Source: an uncultured Peptococcaceae bacterium
Lineage (GTDB): Bacteria; Bacillota; Peptococcia; Peptococcales; Peptococcaceae
NCBI GenBank assembly: GCA_934229395.1
Contig: CAKQDL010000001.1
Span: 5,917 to 69,916 of the forward strand
Length of the DNA stretch: 64,000 bases
Direction of reading: 5' to 3'
A program made the position numbers and the translations under genes. Position 1 is the stretch's first letter; each line of letters starts with the position of its first letter. The notes beneath the pieces are model-generated. The model had not been told where the DNA came from. It was given only the letters and a program-made list of their open reading frames with translations, and made no database searches. Of this stretch, positions 25,998 through 35,420 are shown piece by piece.

Positions 25998-27653
25998 ATG
26001 GCATCAAATCTGAGACTAGAAGAGATTTCTGCAGAACAATTTTTCAACATGGTTCTTGCAGGTGCAGATAATTTGGATTTACATAAAGAAAGCGTCAATC
26101 AGCTTAATGTGTTCCCAGTGCCGGATGGCGATACCGGAACCAATATGGCTATGACGATGCAGTCGGCTGCAAAATTTATTCGTAAGGTAGAAACGCCTTG
26201 CATCGAAGACTACGCTACTCAGGCAGCCTTTGGTGCTGTTATGGGTGCACGTGGCAATTCTGGCGTTATTTTTTCGCAAATTTTAACAGGTTTTGCCAAA
26301 GGACTTTCAGGCTGCGATGTGATTGGCAGTCAGGAGCTTGTAAATGGTTTTAATTCCGGCGTGCAAGCAGCATATAAGGCTGTAAGCAATCCAATGGAAG
26401 GCACTATTTTAACTGTTGTCCGCGAGGCAAGTGAAGCTTTGAGTGCCAAGTACAAAAAAGACATGGATATTCTTGAATGCTTACGTATTTACATTAAAGC
26501 TGGTCACGAAAGCCTTGAAAGAACACCGGAGCTTTTACCTGTCCTCAAGCAAGCTGGGGTAGTGGATGCAGGTGGTACAGGTTTCCTATACGTTATTGAA
26601 GGTATGCTTGCAAGTCTTGAAGGCAAAACCATCGAAAAAGCAGAGAACGTTGAAGTTGATACTGAAGATTTGAACGAGCAGTTCGATCATTTTGCTGCCA
26701 ATCCAGAAGATATTGCTTATCCATACTGCACAGAATTTTTGGTGCGTACAGACCATAAGGATATTGAAGAGGACATCGAGAAATTAAAAGCCATGCTCAG
26801 TCCTTTGGGCGATTGTATGCTTGTTGTAGGTGCAGGAAGCACCATCAAGGTGCACGTGCATACAGATAGACTCGCACGTGTTATTGAAGCGGGCGCATCC
26901 TTGGGTGAATTGGATGATATTAAAATCAACAATATGCGCTCCCAAAACAGAGAGCTTCAAAGCCAAAATAAGGCTGTAGAAGACAACACCGTTTATGAGG
27001 ATGCCATTATTGTAGTGTGCAATGGTGCAGGTATTTCTGATATTTTCAGTGGCCTTGGCGCAACCCATATCATCAGTGGCGGTCAGACCATGAACCCATC
27101 CACCCAAGATTTCTTGGATATTATTGATAAAATCAAGGCGGAGCGTATTTATATTTTGCCAAACAACAAGAACATTGTCATGACAGCAGAACAAGCTGCT
27201 GATATGGCGGATTTTGAAGACGTTTATGTTGTGCCATCCAAAACCTTCCCACAAGGGATTGCAGCGCTCATGGGTTATATGCCAGACATTGATGTGGAAG
27301 ACAACATTGAGAACATGAAAGAAAGCATGGCTGGTGTGCAAAGCGGTGAAATTACCCAAGCAGTACGTGACACCAATATTGATGGCGTAGAAATTCATGA
27401 AAATGAATATATGAGTATTGTCAATGGTAAAATCGCAGCATCCAAGCCAACCCTAGAAGAAGCGGTAGAAGCTATGGTAGACGTTATGCTCCAAGAAGAT
27501 GCCGAGCTCATTTCCTTGCACTTTGGTGACAATGTAGAAGCAGCCGATGCAGAGGCTTTGGTTGAACAGCTAGAAGAAAAATACGAGGATGTGGAATTCG
27601 AACTCTATGATGGAGGCCAAAGCGTATACCATTATATTGTGTCAGCAGAATGA
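25998..27653 (+). CDS. fakA: Fatty acid kinase catalytic subunit FakA (DAK2/DhaL domain, YloV-like)
   Basis: Phosphorylates fatty acids held by a FakB protein, so that exogenous fatty acids enter phospholipid synthesis. The DhaL nucleotide domain covers residues 1-200, with the metal-binding PDGDTGTNM (Asp43, Asp45) and GARGNSG. The middle part and a DegV-like C-terminal domain follow; 551 residues is typical. AGGAGG lies before ATG 25998; the frame is open to 25941 but without a ribosome binding site there. fakB follows 14 bases later, supporting the assignment. Confidence 0.92.
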   Translation: MASNLRLEEISAEQFFNMVLAGADNLDLHKESVNQLNVFPVPDGDTGTNMAMTMQSAAKFIRKVETPCIEDYATQAAFGAVMGARGNSGVIFSQILTGFAKGLSGCDVIGSQELVNGFNSGVQAAYKAVSNPMEGTILTVVREASEALSAKYKKDMDILECLRIYIKAGHESLERTPELLPVLKQAGVVDAGGTGFLYVIEGMLASLEGKTIEKAENVEVDTEDLNEQFDHFAANPEDIAYPYCTEFLVRTDHKDIEEDIEKLKAMLSPLGDCMLVVGAGSTIKVHVHTDRLARVIEAGASLGELDDIKINNMRSQNRELQSQNKAVEDNTVYEDAIIVVCNGAGISDIFSGLGATHIISGGQTMNPSTQDFLDIIDKIKAERIYILPNNKNIVMTAEQAADMADFEDVYVVPSKTFPQGIAALMGYMPDIDVEDNIENMKESMAGVQSGEITQAVRDTNIDGVEIHENEYMSIVNGKIAASKPTLEEAVEAMVDVMLQEDAELISLHFGDNVEAADAEALVEQLEEKYEDVEFELYDGGQSVYHYIVSAE

Positions 27654-27667
27654 GGTAACAACTATTC

Positions 27668-28543
27668 ATGAAAATTGCAATTGTAACGGATAGCACAGCG
27701 GATCTTTCTGAAGAGTTTGTTGAAAAATACGATATTAAGGTTATTCCTCTTATTGTGAATTATGGAGGAAAATCTTACAGAGACCGCGTAGACTTATCCA
27801 ATAGAGACTTTTACGAGTACATCAAAGATGTAAAAACCTTGCCAACAACTTCTCAAGCGACGCCGGCAGAATTTGCTGAAATTTACAAGAAATGCAAAGA
27901 AGAAGGTTATGATAAGATTATCTCTATACATATTTCCACAGAAATGAGCGGCACTTGCCGAGGGGCGAAGGTTGCTGCAGATATGGTTAAGGATGAGATT
28001 GAGGTGGCTGTTGTGGACAGCCGCACTGTAACCTTGGGCCTTGGTTTGGTTGTGGTTAATTTGGCTGAATACATCCAAAATAATCCGCAAGCAAGCTGGG
28101 AAGAAGTACAGACGTGGCTTCGCGATTTTGCCAAAAATACGAAAATCCTATTTCTCATAGATTCTCTAGATAATCTTCAAAAAGGTGGACGCATAGGCAA
28201 GGCCAGCTATCTCTTAGGCTCTGTGCTTAATATCAAACCTATTTTGGCTGTGGAAGATGGTTTTATTTTGGCGCATGAAAAAGTACGCGGTAAAAAAATT
28301 GAAAAGGTTTTAGACAGTTTAACAGAAGCTGCGCTTTCAATGATTGATCCAGATAAAAAACTGTATTTTGGTTTGGGTGCCAATAGCGATGCGTATTTTG
28401 ACTTATTTGAAGAACGCATCATGCCAGCGCTAGAAGCTCATCAGCATGGTGGAATGGAAAAAATGAGCAAATGTGAGATGGGTGCTGTCGTCACAACACA
28501 TATCGGACTCGGTGCAGTGGGGATTGCTTTTAGCCAAATTTAA
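27668..28543 (+). CDS. fakB: DegV family fatty-acid-binding protein (FakB)
   Basis: Binds a fatty acid and presents it to FakA. The DegV fold shows DSTADL at residues 8-13, TTSQATPAEF (about 58-67), SAEMSGT-like ISTEMSGT, and VDSRTVTLGLG, the residues that hold the carboxyl group. 291 residues. Which chain type it prefers cannot be told. It is directly downstream of fakA and followed by the small membrane protein gene. Confidence 0.92.
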   Translation: MKIAIVTDSTADLSEEFVEKYDIKVIPLIVNYGGKSYRDRVDLSNRDFYEYIKDVKTLPTTSQATPAEFAEIYKKCKEEGYDKIISIHISTEMSGTCRGAKVAADMVKDEIEVAVVDSRTVTLGLGLVVVNLAEYIQNNPQASWEEVQTWLRDFAKNTKILFLIDSLDNLQKGGRIGKASYLLGSVLNIKPILAVEDGFILAHEKVRGKKIEKVLDSLTEAALSMIDPDKKLYFGLGANSDAYFDLFEERIMPALEAHQHGGMEKMSKCEMGAVVTTHIGLGAVGIAFSQI

Positions 28544-28555
28544 GGGGTGCTTAGC

Positions 28556-29059
28556 ATGTTTAAAAACAAGAAAAAAAGTGAGTTTGAACGTATGCACAAG
28601 GATTTCCATAAAAAACAAAAGAAGCTTGCAAAGAAAATGGAACGCAGAAAACGTTTCACTAAAAGAGTTCTTGACTGTGTAAATCCGTTTGCTCAGAAAA
28701 AGGAGCCCGCTAAAGTGAAAACGAAAAAGCAAAAGCAAGCAAAGGCTCGTAAAAGCGCGGTGCGTTTCAAGGGTGTAGTAAAGGTGAAAAATGGCGAAAG
28801 ACTTCTAGCCATCTTTACCGCTTGCGTTGGATGCACGGCCTTAACAGCTGCTGCTATGACCCTAGCGATGCGCGCAAAACAAAAAGCCATTGCTACAGAG
28901 CTAGAAGCCAAGTGCGAAGCCAATGCCATCGAAGAGTATTCTGTGGCACCACAGACAGATTATAATAAGGCAAGCATTGAGGAATTAGAAAAAGCACTTC
29001 TGCGCGTAGAAAATGAGCTGAGCGTTGTAGAAGAAGCACTGAACAACAAAAAACAATAA
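28556..29059 (+). CDS. Small basic membrane protein with C-terminal coiled coil, unknown family
   Basis: I do not recognise this 167-residue protein. Residues 1-80 are extremely basic, with many Lys and Arg, few hydrophobic residues and several KK pairs; 83-104 is a single hydrophobic, Ala- and Thr-rich helix; 105-167 is acidic, ending in a predicted coiled coil at 140-165 (heptad-like Leu and Val). By the positive-inside rule the basic part should be cytoplasmic, where it could touch RNA, DNA or anionic lipid. ATG 28556 is chosen because AAGGGG lies eight bases upstream. Position after fakA-fakB suggests a membrane-linked role, but that is inference only. A strong terminator follows. Confidence 0.75.
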   Translation: MFKNKKKSEFERMHKDFHKKQKKLAKKMERRKRFTKRVLDCVNPFAQKKEPAKVKTKKQKQAKARKSAVRFKGVVKVKNGERLLAIFTACVGCTALTAAAMTLAMRAKQKAIATELEAKCEANAIEEYSVAPQTDYNKASIEELEKALLRVENELSVVEEALNNKKQ

Positions 29060-29065
29060 GCAAAG

Positions 29066-29101
29066 AGAGCGCGAGCTGTGATGGCCGCGCTCTGTTTTTT
29101 T
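29066..29101 (+). terminator. Terminator after the fakA-fakB operon
   Basis: AGAGCGCG and CGCGCTCT form a perfect eight-pair stem followed by G and seven T. Confidence 0.9.
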
Positions 29102-29126
29102 GCAAGAAATTTTCTTTGAAATATGC

Positions 29127-29155
29127 TTGCTTTTAGTGCAAAATCATGGTAATAT
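29127..29155 (+). promoter_or_regulatory. Promoter of rpsB-tsf
   Basis: TTGCTT at 29127-29132, 17 bases, TAATAT at 29150-29155 with TGG before it. The start near 29162 leaves a leader of about 115 bases. Confidence 0.8.
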
Positions 29156-29161
29156 AATTGA

Positions 29162-29275
29162 CGTTGTAAAAACACACAGCTTTCTGTTTCGCGCCCTGGA
29201 GCTCACATGGGTGAGAGGGACGTGTTAAGAAGAAGGCTGGAAGAAAAAATCCAAATTATGAGAGGAGGTGCCAAA
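29162..29275 (+). promoter_or_regulatory. rpsB leader with hairpin, possible S2 autoregulatory site
   Basis: The untranslated leader is long for this window. CTCAC (29202-29206) pairs with GTGAG (29211-29215) and CCCT (29194-29197) with AGGG (29216-29219), leaving a four-base bulge on the left. S2 leaders that bind their own protein are known in several bacteria; whether this is one is inference. The rpsB ribosome binding site GAGGAGGTG lies at the end. Confidence 0.4.
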
Positions 29276-30010
29276 ATGTCAGTCGTATCTATGAAACAAC
29301 TTTTAGAGGCTGGGGTACATTTTGGTCATCAAACACGTCGCTGGAATCCTAAGATGGCGCCGTACATTTTTGCAGAAAGAAATCAAATCTACATCATTGA
29401 CTTAGCAAAAACTGTTAAGCTTATCAATGAAGCTTATGATTTCGTAAGAGATGTTGTAGCTGAAGGCAAGCCTGTTCTTTTCGTAGGCACCAAGAAGCAA
29501 GCTCAAGAATCCATCAAAGAAGAAGCTATTCGCGCAGGCGAATACTATGTAAACGAAAGATGGTTGGGCGGTATGCTTACCAACTACAAGACCATCGAAA
29601 CCCGTATCAAGCGTCTTTTCGAACTTGAAAAGATGGAAGAAAACGGTACCCTCGAACTTATGACCAAGAAAGAAAAAGCTCTTCTCCTTGGCGAAAAAGA
29701 AAAGCTCGAACGCTTCCTCGGTGGTATCAAGAACATGCCAGAACTTCCAGGTGCTATTTTCGTAGTAGACCCTAAGAAGGAAAAGATTGCTGTTCACGAA
29801 GCTCGCAAGCTTGGTATCCCAGTTGTAGGTGTTGTTGACACCAACTGCGATCCAGACGAAATCGATTTCGTTATCCCTGGTAACGACGATGCAATCCGTG
29901 CAGTAAAGCTCTTAACTTCTGTTATTGCTGATGCTGTTGTCGAAGCTAAGCAAGGCGCTGCTTCTGCTGAAGAAATTCAAGCTGAAGAAGTTGTAGCTGA
30001 AGCTGAATAA
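29276..30010 (+). CDS. rpsB: 30S ribosomal protein S2
   Basis: Component of the small subunit, assembled late. The start [19 protein letters not shown] and the later RWNPKM, FVGTKKQ, NERWLGG and VVDTNCDPD motifs are diagnostic; 244 residues. An open frame reaches 29207, but GAGGAGGTG at 29263-29271 fixes ATG 29276. Codon use is strongly biased (many GCT, GTT, AAG and CGT), as in tsf. tsf follows after a hairpin terminator that may be leaky. Confidence 0.98.
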   Translation: MSVVSMKQLLEAGVHFGHQTRRWNPKMAPYIFAERNQIYIIDLAKTVKLINEAYDFVRDVVAEGKPVLFVGTKKQAQESIKEEAIRAGEYYVNERWLGGMLTNYKTIETRIKRLFELEKMEENGTLELMTKKEKALLLGEKEKLERFLGGIKNMPELPGAIFVVDPKKEKIAVHEARKLGIPVVGVVDTNCDPDEIDFVIPGNDDAIRAVKLLTSVIADAVVEAKQGAASAEEIQAEEVVAEAE

Positions 30011-30021
30011 TTTTGTATAAT

Positions 30022-30059
30022 AAGGTAACCGAGTTGGTTTCAATGAGGTTACCTTTTTT
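30022..30059 (+). terminator. Intercistronic terminator or attenuator between rpsB and tsf
   Basis: AAGGTAACC (30022-30030) and GGTTACCTT (30047-30055) form a perfect nine-pair stem, followed by T's to 30059. Because no separate promoter for tsf is evident, it probably only reduces readthrough. Confidence 0.75.
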
Positions 30060-30104
30060 AGAATTAAAATTCCTTAACGTCTAATTATTTAGGAGGAAAT
30101 CATC

Positions 30105-30761
30105 GTGGCAAACATTACTGCTTCTATGGTAAAAGAATTACGTGAATCTACTGGCGCTGGTATGATGGACTGCAAACGTGCACTCCAAGAAACCGATGGC
30201 AACATGGACAAGGCTGTTGACTACCTTCGTGAACAAGGTATTGCTGACTCTGCTAAGAAGAGCGGCCGTATCGCTGCTGAAGGCGTTATCGCTTCTTACA
30301 TCCACATGGGTGGCAAAATTGGCGTTCTCGTTGAAGTAAACTGCGAAACCGACTTCGTTGCTAACACCGATGCGTTCAAAGAATTTGCACAAAGCATTGC
30401 TATGCACATCGCTGCAGCTAACCCTAAGTATGTAACCCGTGAAGAAGTTTCCCAAGCTGAAATCGATCACGAACGTGAAGTACTTACCGCTCAAGCACTT
30501 AACGAAGGCAAGCCTGAAAAGATTGTTGAAAAGATGGTTGAAGGCCGCTTGAAGAAGTTCTACAGCGAAATCTGCTTGCTTGACCAACCATACATTCGTG
30601 CTGAAAAGGACGAAACTGTTGAAACTATTGTTAAGGAAGCCATCGCTCAATTTGGCGAAAACATCAAGGTTCGTCGTTTCGTACGTTACGAAATGGGCGA
30701 AGGTCTTGAAAAGCGTGTTGACGACTTCGCAGCAGAAGTTGCAGCTCAAGCTGGTATCTAA
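30105..30761 (+). CDS. tsf: Elongation factor Ts
   Basis: Nucleotide exchange factor for EF-Tu. The N-terminal UBA-like part with [16 protein letters not shown] and the core motif NCETDFVAN identify it. 218 residues is short compared with E. coli (283), because part of the C-terminal module is missing, as in many Clostridia. Ribosome binding site TAGGAGG lies upstream of ATG 30105. High codon bias. A strong terminator follows. Confidence 0.97.
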   Translation: MANITASMVKELRESTGAGMMDCKRALQETDGNMDKAVDYLREQGIADSAKKSGRIAAEGVIASYIHMGGKIGVLVEVNCETDFVANTDAFKEFAQSIAMHIAAANPKYVTREEVSQAEIDHEREVLTAQALNEGKPEKIVEKMVEGRLKKFYSEICLLDQPYIRAEKDETVETIVKEAIAQFGENIKVRRFVRYEMGEGLEKRVDDFAAEVAAQAGI

Positions 30762-30786
30762 TCAACAGCTCGTTATGAAGTTATTG

Positions 30787-30827
30787 AATCCTGAGAGAGT
30801 AAAATAGACTTTCTCAGGATTTTTTTT
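30787..30827 (+). terminator. Terminator after tsf
   Basis: A 14-pair stem, AATCCTGAGAGAGT with ACTTTCTCAGGATT (one wobble), followed by eight T. Confidence 0.92.
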
Positions 30828-30873
30828 GCGAGTGAATAATAAAAATCAATATAAGGATTTGTATCCATAACAG

Positions 30874-30902
30874 TTCCTTTTATGGCCTTCCTTTGCTATA
30901 AT
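30874..30902 (+). promoter_or_regulatory. Promoter of pyrH-frr
   Basis: TTCCTT at 30874-30879, 17 bases, TATAAT at 30897-30902 with TGC in front (extended -10). Confidence 0.75.
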
Positions 30903-30908
30903 AGATAG

Positions 30909-31670
<762 letters not shown>

Positions 31671-31672
31671 AA

Positions 31673-32230
31673 ATGATTGATGAAATTTTAATGGACTCAG
31701 AAGAACGTATGGAAAAATCCATTGAGCGTTATAGAGATGACCTTGCTACCATTCGTACTGGTAAAGCAAGTGCTTCTATGCTCAATGGTATCACTGTAGA
31801 ATATTATGGCGCACCAACCCCACTCAACCAAGTGGCAAACGTAAGCTGCCCATCTCCAGATCTTATTACCATCCAACCATGGGACAAGGGCATCATTAAG
31901 GACATCGAAAAGGCCATCCAAAAGTCGGATTTGGGTCTAAACCCTGGCAACGATGGCATTATGATTCGTTTGCCAATTCCACAGCTCACCAAGGAAACAC
32001 GTGTAGAATTGTCCAAGCAAGCCCACAAAAAGGCAGAAGAAGCAAAGGTTCATATCCGCAACATCCGTCGTGATGCCAACGATTCTGTAAAGAAGCTCGA
32101 AAAGGGCAAGGAAATCACCGAAGACGAATCCAAGGGCGCACAAGACGATATTCAAAAGCAAACCGATGCTGCAGTAGAACGCATCGAAAAAATCTACGCA
32201 GAAAAAGAAAAGGATATTATGACCGTATAA
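31673..32230 (+). CDS. frr: Ribosome recycling factor
   Basis: With EF-G it splits the ribosome after termination. 185 residues, starting with the long helix containing RTGKASASML and ending in the antiparallel helical hairpin typical of RRF (IRNIRRDAND, KEKDIM). It follows pyrH in the universal rpsB-tsf-pyrH-frr order. A terminator follows at once. Confidence 0.97.
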   Translation: MIDEILMDSEERMEKSIERYRDDLATIRTGKASASMLNGITVEYYGAPTPLNQVANVSCPSPDLITIQPWDKGIIKDIEKAIQKSDLGLNPGNDGIMIRLPIPQLTKETRVELSKQAHKKAEEAKVHIRNIRRDANDSVKKLEKGKEITEDESKGAQDDIQKQTDAAVERIEKIYAEKEKDIMTV

Positions 32231-32238
32231 TATTTAGC

Positions 32239-32271
32239 AAAAGCCGAGGACGCATTGTTCTTGGCTTTTTT
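32239..32271 (+). terminator. Terminator after frr
   Basis: AAAGCCGAGGAC and GTTCTTGGCTTT form a 12-pair stem with wobbles, followed by T's. Confidence 0.88.
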
Positions 32272-32288
32272 ATATCGAAATTTCGTGG

Positions 32289-32317
32289 TTGACTATAGCA
32301 TTGGCTTGAGGTAAAAT
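32289..32317 (+). promoter_or_regulatory. Promoter of the MATE transporter gene
   Basis: TTGACT at 32289-32294, 17 bases, TAAAAT at 32312-32317. The RNA would begin near 32324. Confidence 0.75.
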
Positions 32318-32323
32318 ATTAAA

Positions 32324-32417
32324 CGCTGGAGGGCGATTCATAAGAAATGATGGCTGGATAAGGCGCTGACTGAGATGTCGGCACTTTATCCAGCTTTTTT
32401 GATTGAAGGAGGATTAT
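32324..32417 (+). promoter_or_regulatory. Attenuator-like leader of the MATE gene
   Basis: A terminator hairpin (32353-32394, GCTGGATAA with TTATCCAGC plus inner pairs, then six T to 32400) stands between the promoter and the ribosome binding site AAGGAGG at 32406-32412. The very start of the RNA carries another GCTGGA (32325-32330), which could pair with TCCAGC (32389-32394), the right arm of the terminator, and so prevent it. No known riboswitch class is recognised. Confidence 0.55.
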
Positions 32418-33722
32418 ATGCAGGAAAATTTGTTGACAGCACCGGTTCGAAGGACCTATTTTAAATATTTGGCGGCTGCTTTTGGCAGTTCGATGATTAC
32501 GTGCATCTATGGCATTGTAGACACTGCTGTTGTTGGTCATGCTATTGGTCCGGTGGGGAGTGCAGCTCTGGCGGTTGTTATGCCAATATGGACCATTTTT
32601 TATAGCCTGGGGTTACTGGTAGGTATTGGTGGTTCGGTGGCCTACAGTTTTTACATGGGGCAGGGAAAAAAAGAGAAGGCGAACGCTTATTTTACACTTT
32701 CACTTGGTTTCTGCGCATTGCTCGCTTTGATCGTTTGGGGCGGCATCGCTCTTTTTGAAGAGGAGATGCTTCGCTTTTTTGGCGCCGATGATGTGCTCTT
32801 GGCCTTGGCAAAAAGCTATATGCTTCCGGTTTTGGCTGTTATTCCAGCATTTCCGTTTACGCAGCTTCTAGCGGCGTTTTTGCGCAATGACCATGTTCCA
32901 CAGCTCGCGACCTTGGCTGTGATTTGTGGTGGCGTGTTTAATATATTTGGTGATTTTTTCTTTGTGTTTTATTTGGACTATGGCATCTTGGGGGCAGGTC
33001 TTGCCACCTCGATGGGTGCGGTGATATCGATTACGGTCATGCTTACGCACTTTGTCTCAAAAAATAATGGGCTAAAGCTGGTGCGTGTGTATGGCATCCT
33101 GCACAAGGCCAAAACGGTGATTCATTTTGGTGCAGCGTCCTTTATTTCTGATGTTGGTATGGGTGTTGTAGTCATGCTCTTTAACCGTAGCATCATGACT
33201 TATTTTGGTACAGATGCCCTGGCTGTTTATGGCGTTTTGGCACAGATGGCGGTTGTGGTACAGGCAGCTTCCTATGGGATTGGACAGGCAGCCCAGCCAA
33301 TGCTTTCTGTGAATTACGGTGCGTCAGCACTTGATCGTGTGGATGAAATAAAGCATTGGGCCTTTTTAACAGCGGCCGTTTTTGGCCTAGTTTGGTTGGG
33401 ATTGTTTATGGCATGGCCAAACGCTTTTGTCTATTTTTTTATGAAACCGACGGCAGAGGTTTTGGCAATAGCGCCGTCTATTTTGAGAACTTATGCCGTT
33501 GGCTTTTTGTTTGTGGCCTTTAATGTGGTTGCGACGTATTATTTTCAATCGGTCATGCGTCCAAAGGAGGCGCTTTATGCCTCTCTTGCACGCGGATTTG
33601 TGCTTTGTGGCGTGCTTATTTTTGTGCTTCCAGCGATTTTTGGCCCAAGTTTGATTTGGTGGGTCATGCCTATTACAGAGACTTTGGTATGCGCTTATTG
33701 TGTTTTACAGATAAAAAAATAA
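32418..33722 (+). CDS. MATE family multidrug/cation efflux transporter
   Basis: 434 residues with 12 predicted membrane helices in two homologous halves. The segment DTAVVGHAIGPVGSAALAVV in helix 1-2 and the QAAQPMLSVNYGAS motif in the second half are those of the MATE family, DinF/NorM-like. These export organic cations or drugs using Na+ or H+; the substrate cannot be inferred. AAGGAGG six bases before ATG 32418 sets the start. It stands alone between two housekeeping operons, with its own promoter, leader and terminator. Confidence 0.93.
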   Translation: MQENLLTAPVRRTYFKYLAAAFGSSMITCIYGIVDTAVVGHAIGPVGSAALAVVMPIWTIFYSLGLLVGIGGSVAYSFYMGQGKKEKANAYFTLSLGFCALLALIVWGGIALFEEEMLRFFGADDVLLALAKSYMLPVLAVIPAFPFTQLLAAFLRNDHVPQLATLAVICGGVFNIFGDFFFVFYLDYGILGAGLATSMGAVISITVMLTHFVSKNNGLKLVRVYGILHKAKTVIHFGAASFISDVGMGVVVMLFNRSIMTYFGTDALAVYGVLAQMAVVVQAASYGIGQAAQPMLSVNYGASALDRVDEIKHWAFLTAAVFGLVWLGLFMAWPNAFVYFFMKPTAEVLAIAPSILRTYAVGFLFVAFNVVATYYFQSVMRPKEALYASLARGFVLCGVLIFVLPAIFGPSLIWWVMPITETLVCAYCVLQIKK

Positions 33723-33728
33723 AAGTTT

Positions 33729-33760
33729 AAGGATTGGTTAAAAAGCCAATCCTTTTCTTT
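33729..33760 (+). terminator. Terminator after the MATE gene
   Basis: AAGGATTGG (33729-33737) and CCAATCCTT (33746-33754), perfect, followed by a T-rich stretch. Confidence 0.88.
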
Positions 33761-33784
33761 TGCAGATGAATTTATAGTGGGTAT

Positions 33785-33793
33785 GTGGTAATA
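33785..33793 (+). promoter_or_regulatory. Extended -10 promoter of the uppS-ispG operon
   Basis: TGG followed by TAATAT at 33788-33793; no recognisable -35 box. The uppS ATG is 40 bases downstream. Confidence 0.55.
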
Positions 33794-33832
33794 TATTAAG
33801 TGATTGTCCATATTTAAAATGGAGGTTTACGA

Positions 33833-34582
33833 ATGGAAAACGAAAAATTACATCATACGCTAGACGATATTATGGGCGGAAGTATTCCAAAACACATAGC
33901 GATTATTATGGATGGTAATGGGCGTTGGGCGACGGCCAAAAACATGGTTCGCTTGGCTGGCCATCGTGCTGGTGTCGAATCTATCGAGGAAATTTTACAA
34001 ACGGTAAAAAAAGTGGGCACCAAATATTTCACTGTCTATGCATTTTCTACCGAAAACTGGAGCAGACCAGAAGAAGAAATCGATGGTTTGATGAAGCTTT
34101 TTGTAGAGTTTATTGACAAAAAAATTGATAAGCTTAATGCTGAAGGCGTTTGTGTGCGTACCATTGGTGATACGAGCAAGTTGCCAATGCGCGTGCAAGA
34201 GAAGATAAAGAGTGCCTACGCACTGACAAAAGACAACGACGAGGTTATTTTTAATATCGCGCTCAATTACGGTGGACGACAAGAAATTGTCCATGCATGC
34301 CGTCAGCTCGCAAAAAAATGTGAAAATGGCGAGATGCATTACACAGATATCGATGAGGCAATGATGGCAGCATACCTAGATACTGCGGGCCAGCCTGATC
34401 CGGATTTGTTGATTCGCTCCTCTGGAGAGCTCAGACTAAGCAATTTTATGCTTTGGCAAATAGCCTATTCCGAAATTTGGATTACGGATACCCTTTGGCC
34501 AGATTTTCGTGAAGGCGACCTTTTCGATGCCATTTATGCTTATCAAAAACGCAACCGCCGCTTTGGCGGATTGAAAAAGTAG
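33833..34582 (+). CDS. uppS: Isoprenyl transferase (undecaprenyl diphosphate synthase)
   Basis: Cis-prenyltransferase that builds the C55 carrier lipid for cell-wall synthesis. MDGNGRWA at the N terminus holds the catalytic Asp, then AFSTENWSRP, and DLLIRSSGELRLSNFMLWQ near the C terminus. 249 residues. GGAGG upstream. It opens the operon uppS-cdsA-dxr-rseP-ispG that links isoprenoid and phospholipid precursors. Confidence 0.97.
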   Translation: MENEKLHHTLDDIMGGSIPKHIAIIMDGNGRWATAKNMVRLAGHRAGVESIEEILQTVKKVGTKYFTVYAFSTENWSRPEEEIDGLMKLFVEFIDKKIDKLNAEGVCVRTIGDTSKLPMRVQEKIKSAYALTKDNDEVIFNIALNYGGRQEIVHACRQLAKKCENGEMHYTDIDEAMMAAYLDTAGQPDPDLLIRSSGELRLSNFMLWQIAYSEIWITDTLWPDFREGDLFDAIYAYQKRNRRFGGLKK

Positions 34583-34590
34583 GTGGTAGC

Positions 34591-35403
34591 ATGAAAACGC
34601 GTATTTTAACAGCGATTGTTGGTATTCCTGTCGTCTTAGGATGTATTTTTGGACCTCTTCCGCTGATTTATCTCTTCGCTGCCGTCATGATGCTCGTCCT
34701 TAATGACGAATTGGCCAAGATGCAAAAGGAAAAGCTCAAGCCCCTGTTTCATCAGCTGAGCATGGTTAATGCGGTGGTGGCTTTGGGATGTTATGTCTTT
34801 TTAACGAAGGATTTGGCCTTTATTTTTGCTATTTTAAACGTGCTCTTTATGGCAGAGGTGGTGTTTGCCTATCCACGCATTGAACTGCACGAAGCGGCTC
34901 TTTTGGCCCTTTCGACCATTTATGCCACATGGTTGCCACTACACATGATTGCTTTACGTTCTATGGACTATGGCGCATGGATGTTGATGTGTGTGTTTAT
35001 TATGGTTTGGGTGTGTGATTCCTGTGCCTATTTTACAGGCATGGGTATCTATAAAACCATTGGTAAGAAGTTCCGTACCAAGCACCGCATGGCGCCAAAT
35101 CTTTCACCAAACAAAACCATCGAAGGGGCTATCGGTGGCATTACAGGAACAATCATTGCGGCAATCATTGTAGAACGCTTTTTGCCGATTGAAATGAGTC
35201 TTCTACTGACCGTTCTTTTAGGGCTTATGGTGGCCGTTGGTGCTATTGTTGGCGACCTGTTTGAAAGCTATCTCAAGCGCTCCTTTGATGTAAAAGACAG
35301 CGGAAAAATTTTGCCGGGCCATGGTGGCTTTGCAGATCGTTTTGACAGCTTTCTTTTGGTGGCGCCACTTTGTTACTATTTTTTTAGTATGATGATTGTT
35401 TAA
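34591..35403 (+). CDS. cdsA: Phosphatidate cytidylyltransferase
   Basis: Integral membrane enzyme making CDP-diacylglycerol from phosphatidic acid and CTP. About seven hydrophobic segments in the 270 residues; conserved CDSCAYFTG, SPNKTIEGAIGG, and the signature near the end, LKRSFDVKDSGKILPGHGG with DRFDS. It uses the product of PlsC. It follows uppS by eight bases. Confidence 0.96.
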   Translation: MKTRILTAIVGIPVVLGCIFGPLPLIYLFAAVMMLVLNDELAKMQKEKLKPLFHQLSMVNAVVALGCYVFLTKDLAFIFAILNVLFMAEVVFAYPRIELHEAALLALSTIYATWLPLHMIALRSMDYGAWMLMCVFIMVWVCDSCAYFTGMGIYKTIGKKFRTKHRMAPNLSPNKTIEGAIGGITGTIIAAIIVERFLPIEMSLLLTVLLGLMVAVGAIVGDLFESYLKRSFDVKDSGKILPGHGGFADRFDSFLLVAPLCYYFFSMMIV

Positions 35404-35420
35404 CTGCTAGGAGGTTATTT

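Noticed and set aside
29207..29275. Upstream extension of rpsB to 29207
   Set aside because: The extra residues do not match S2, and GAGGAGGTG lies directly before ATG 29276.
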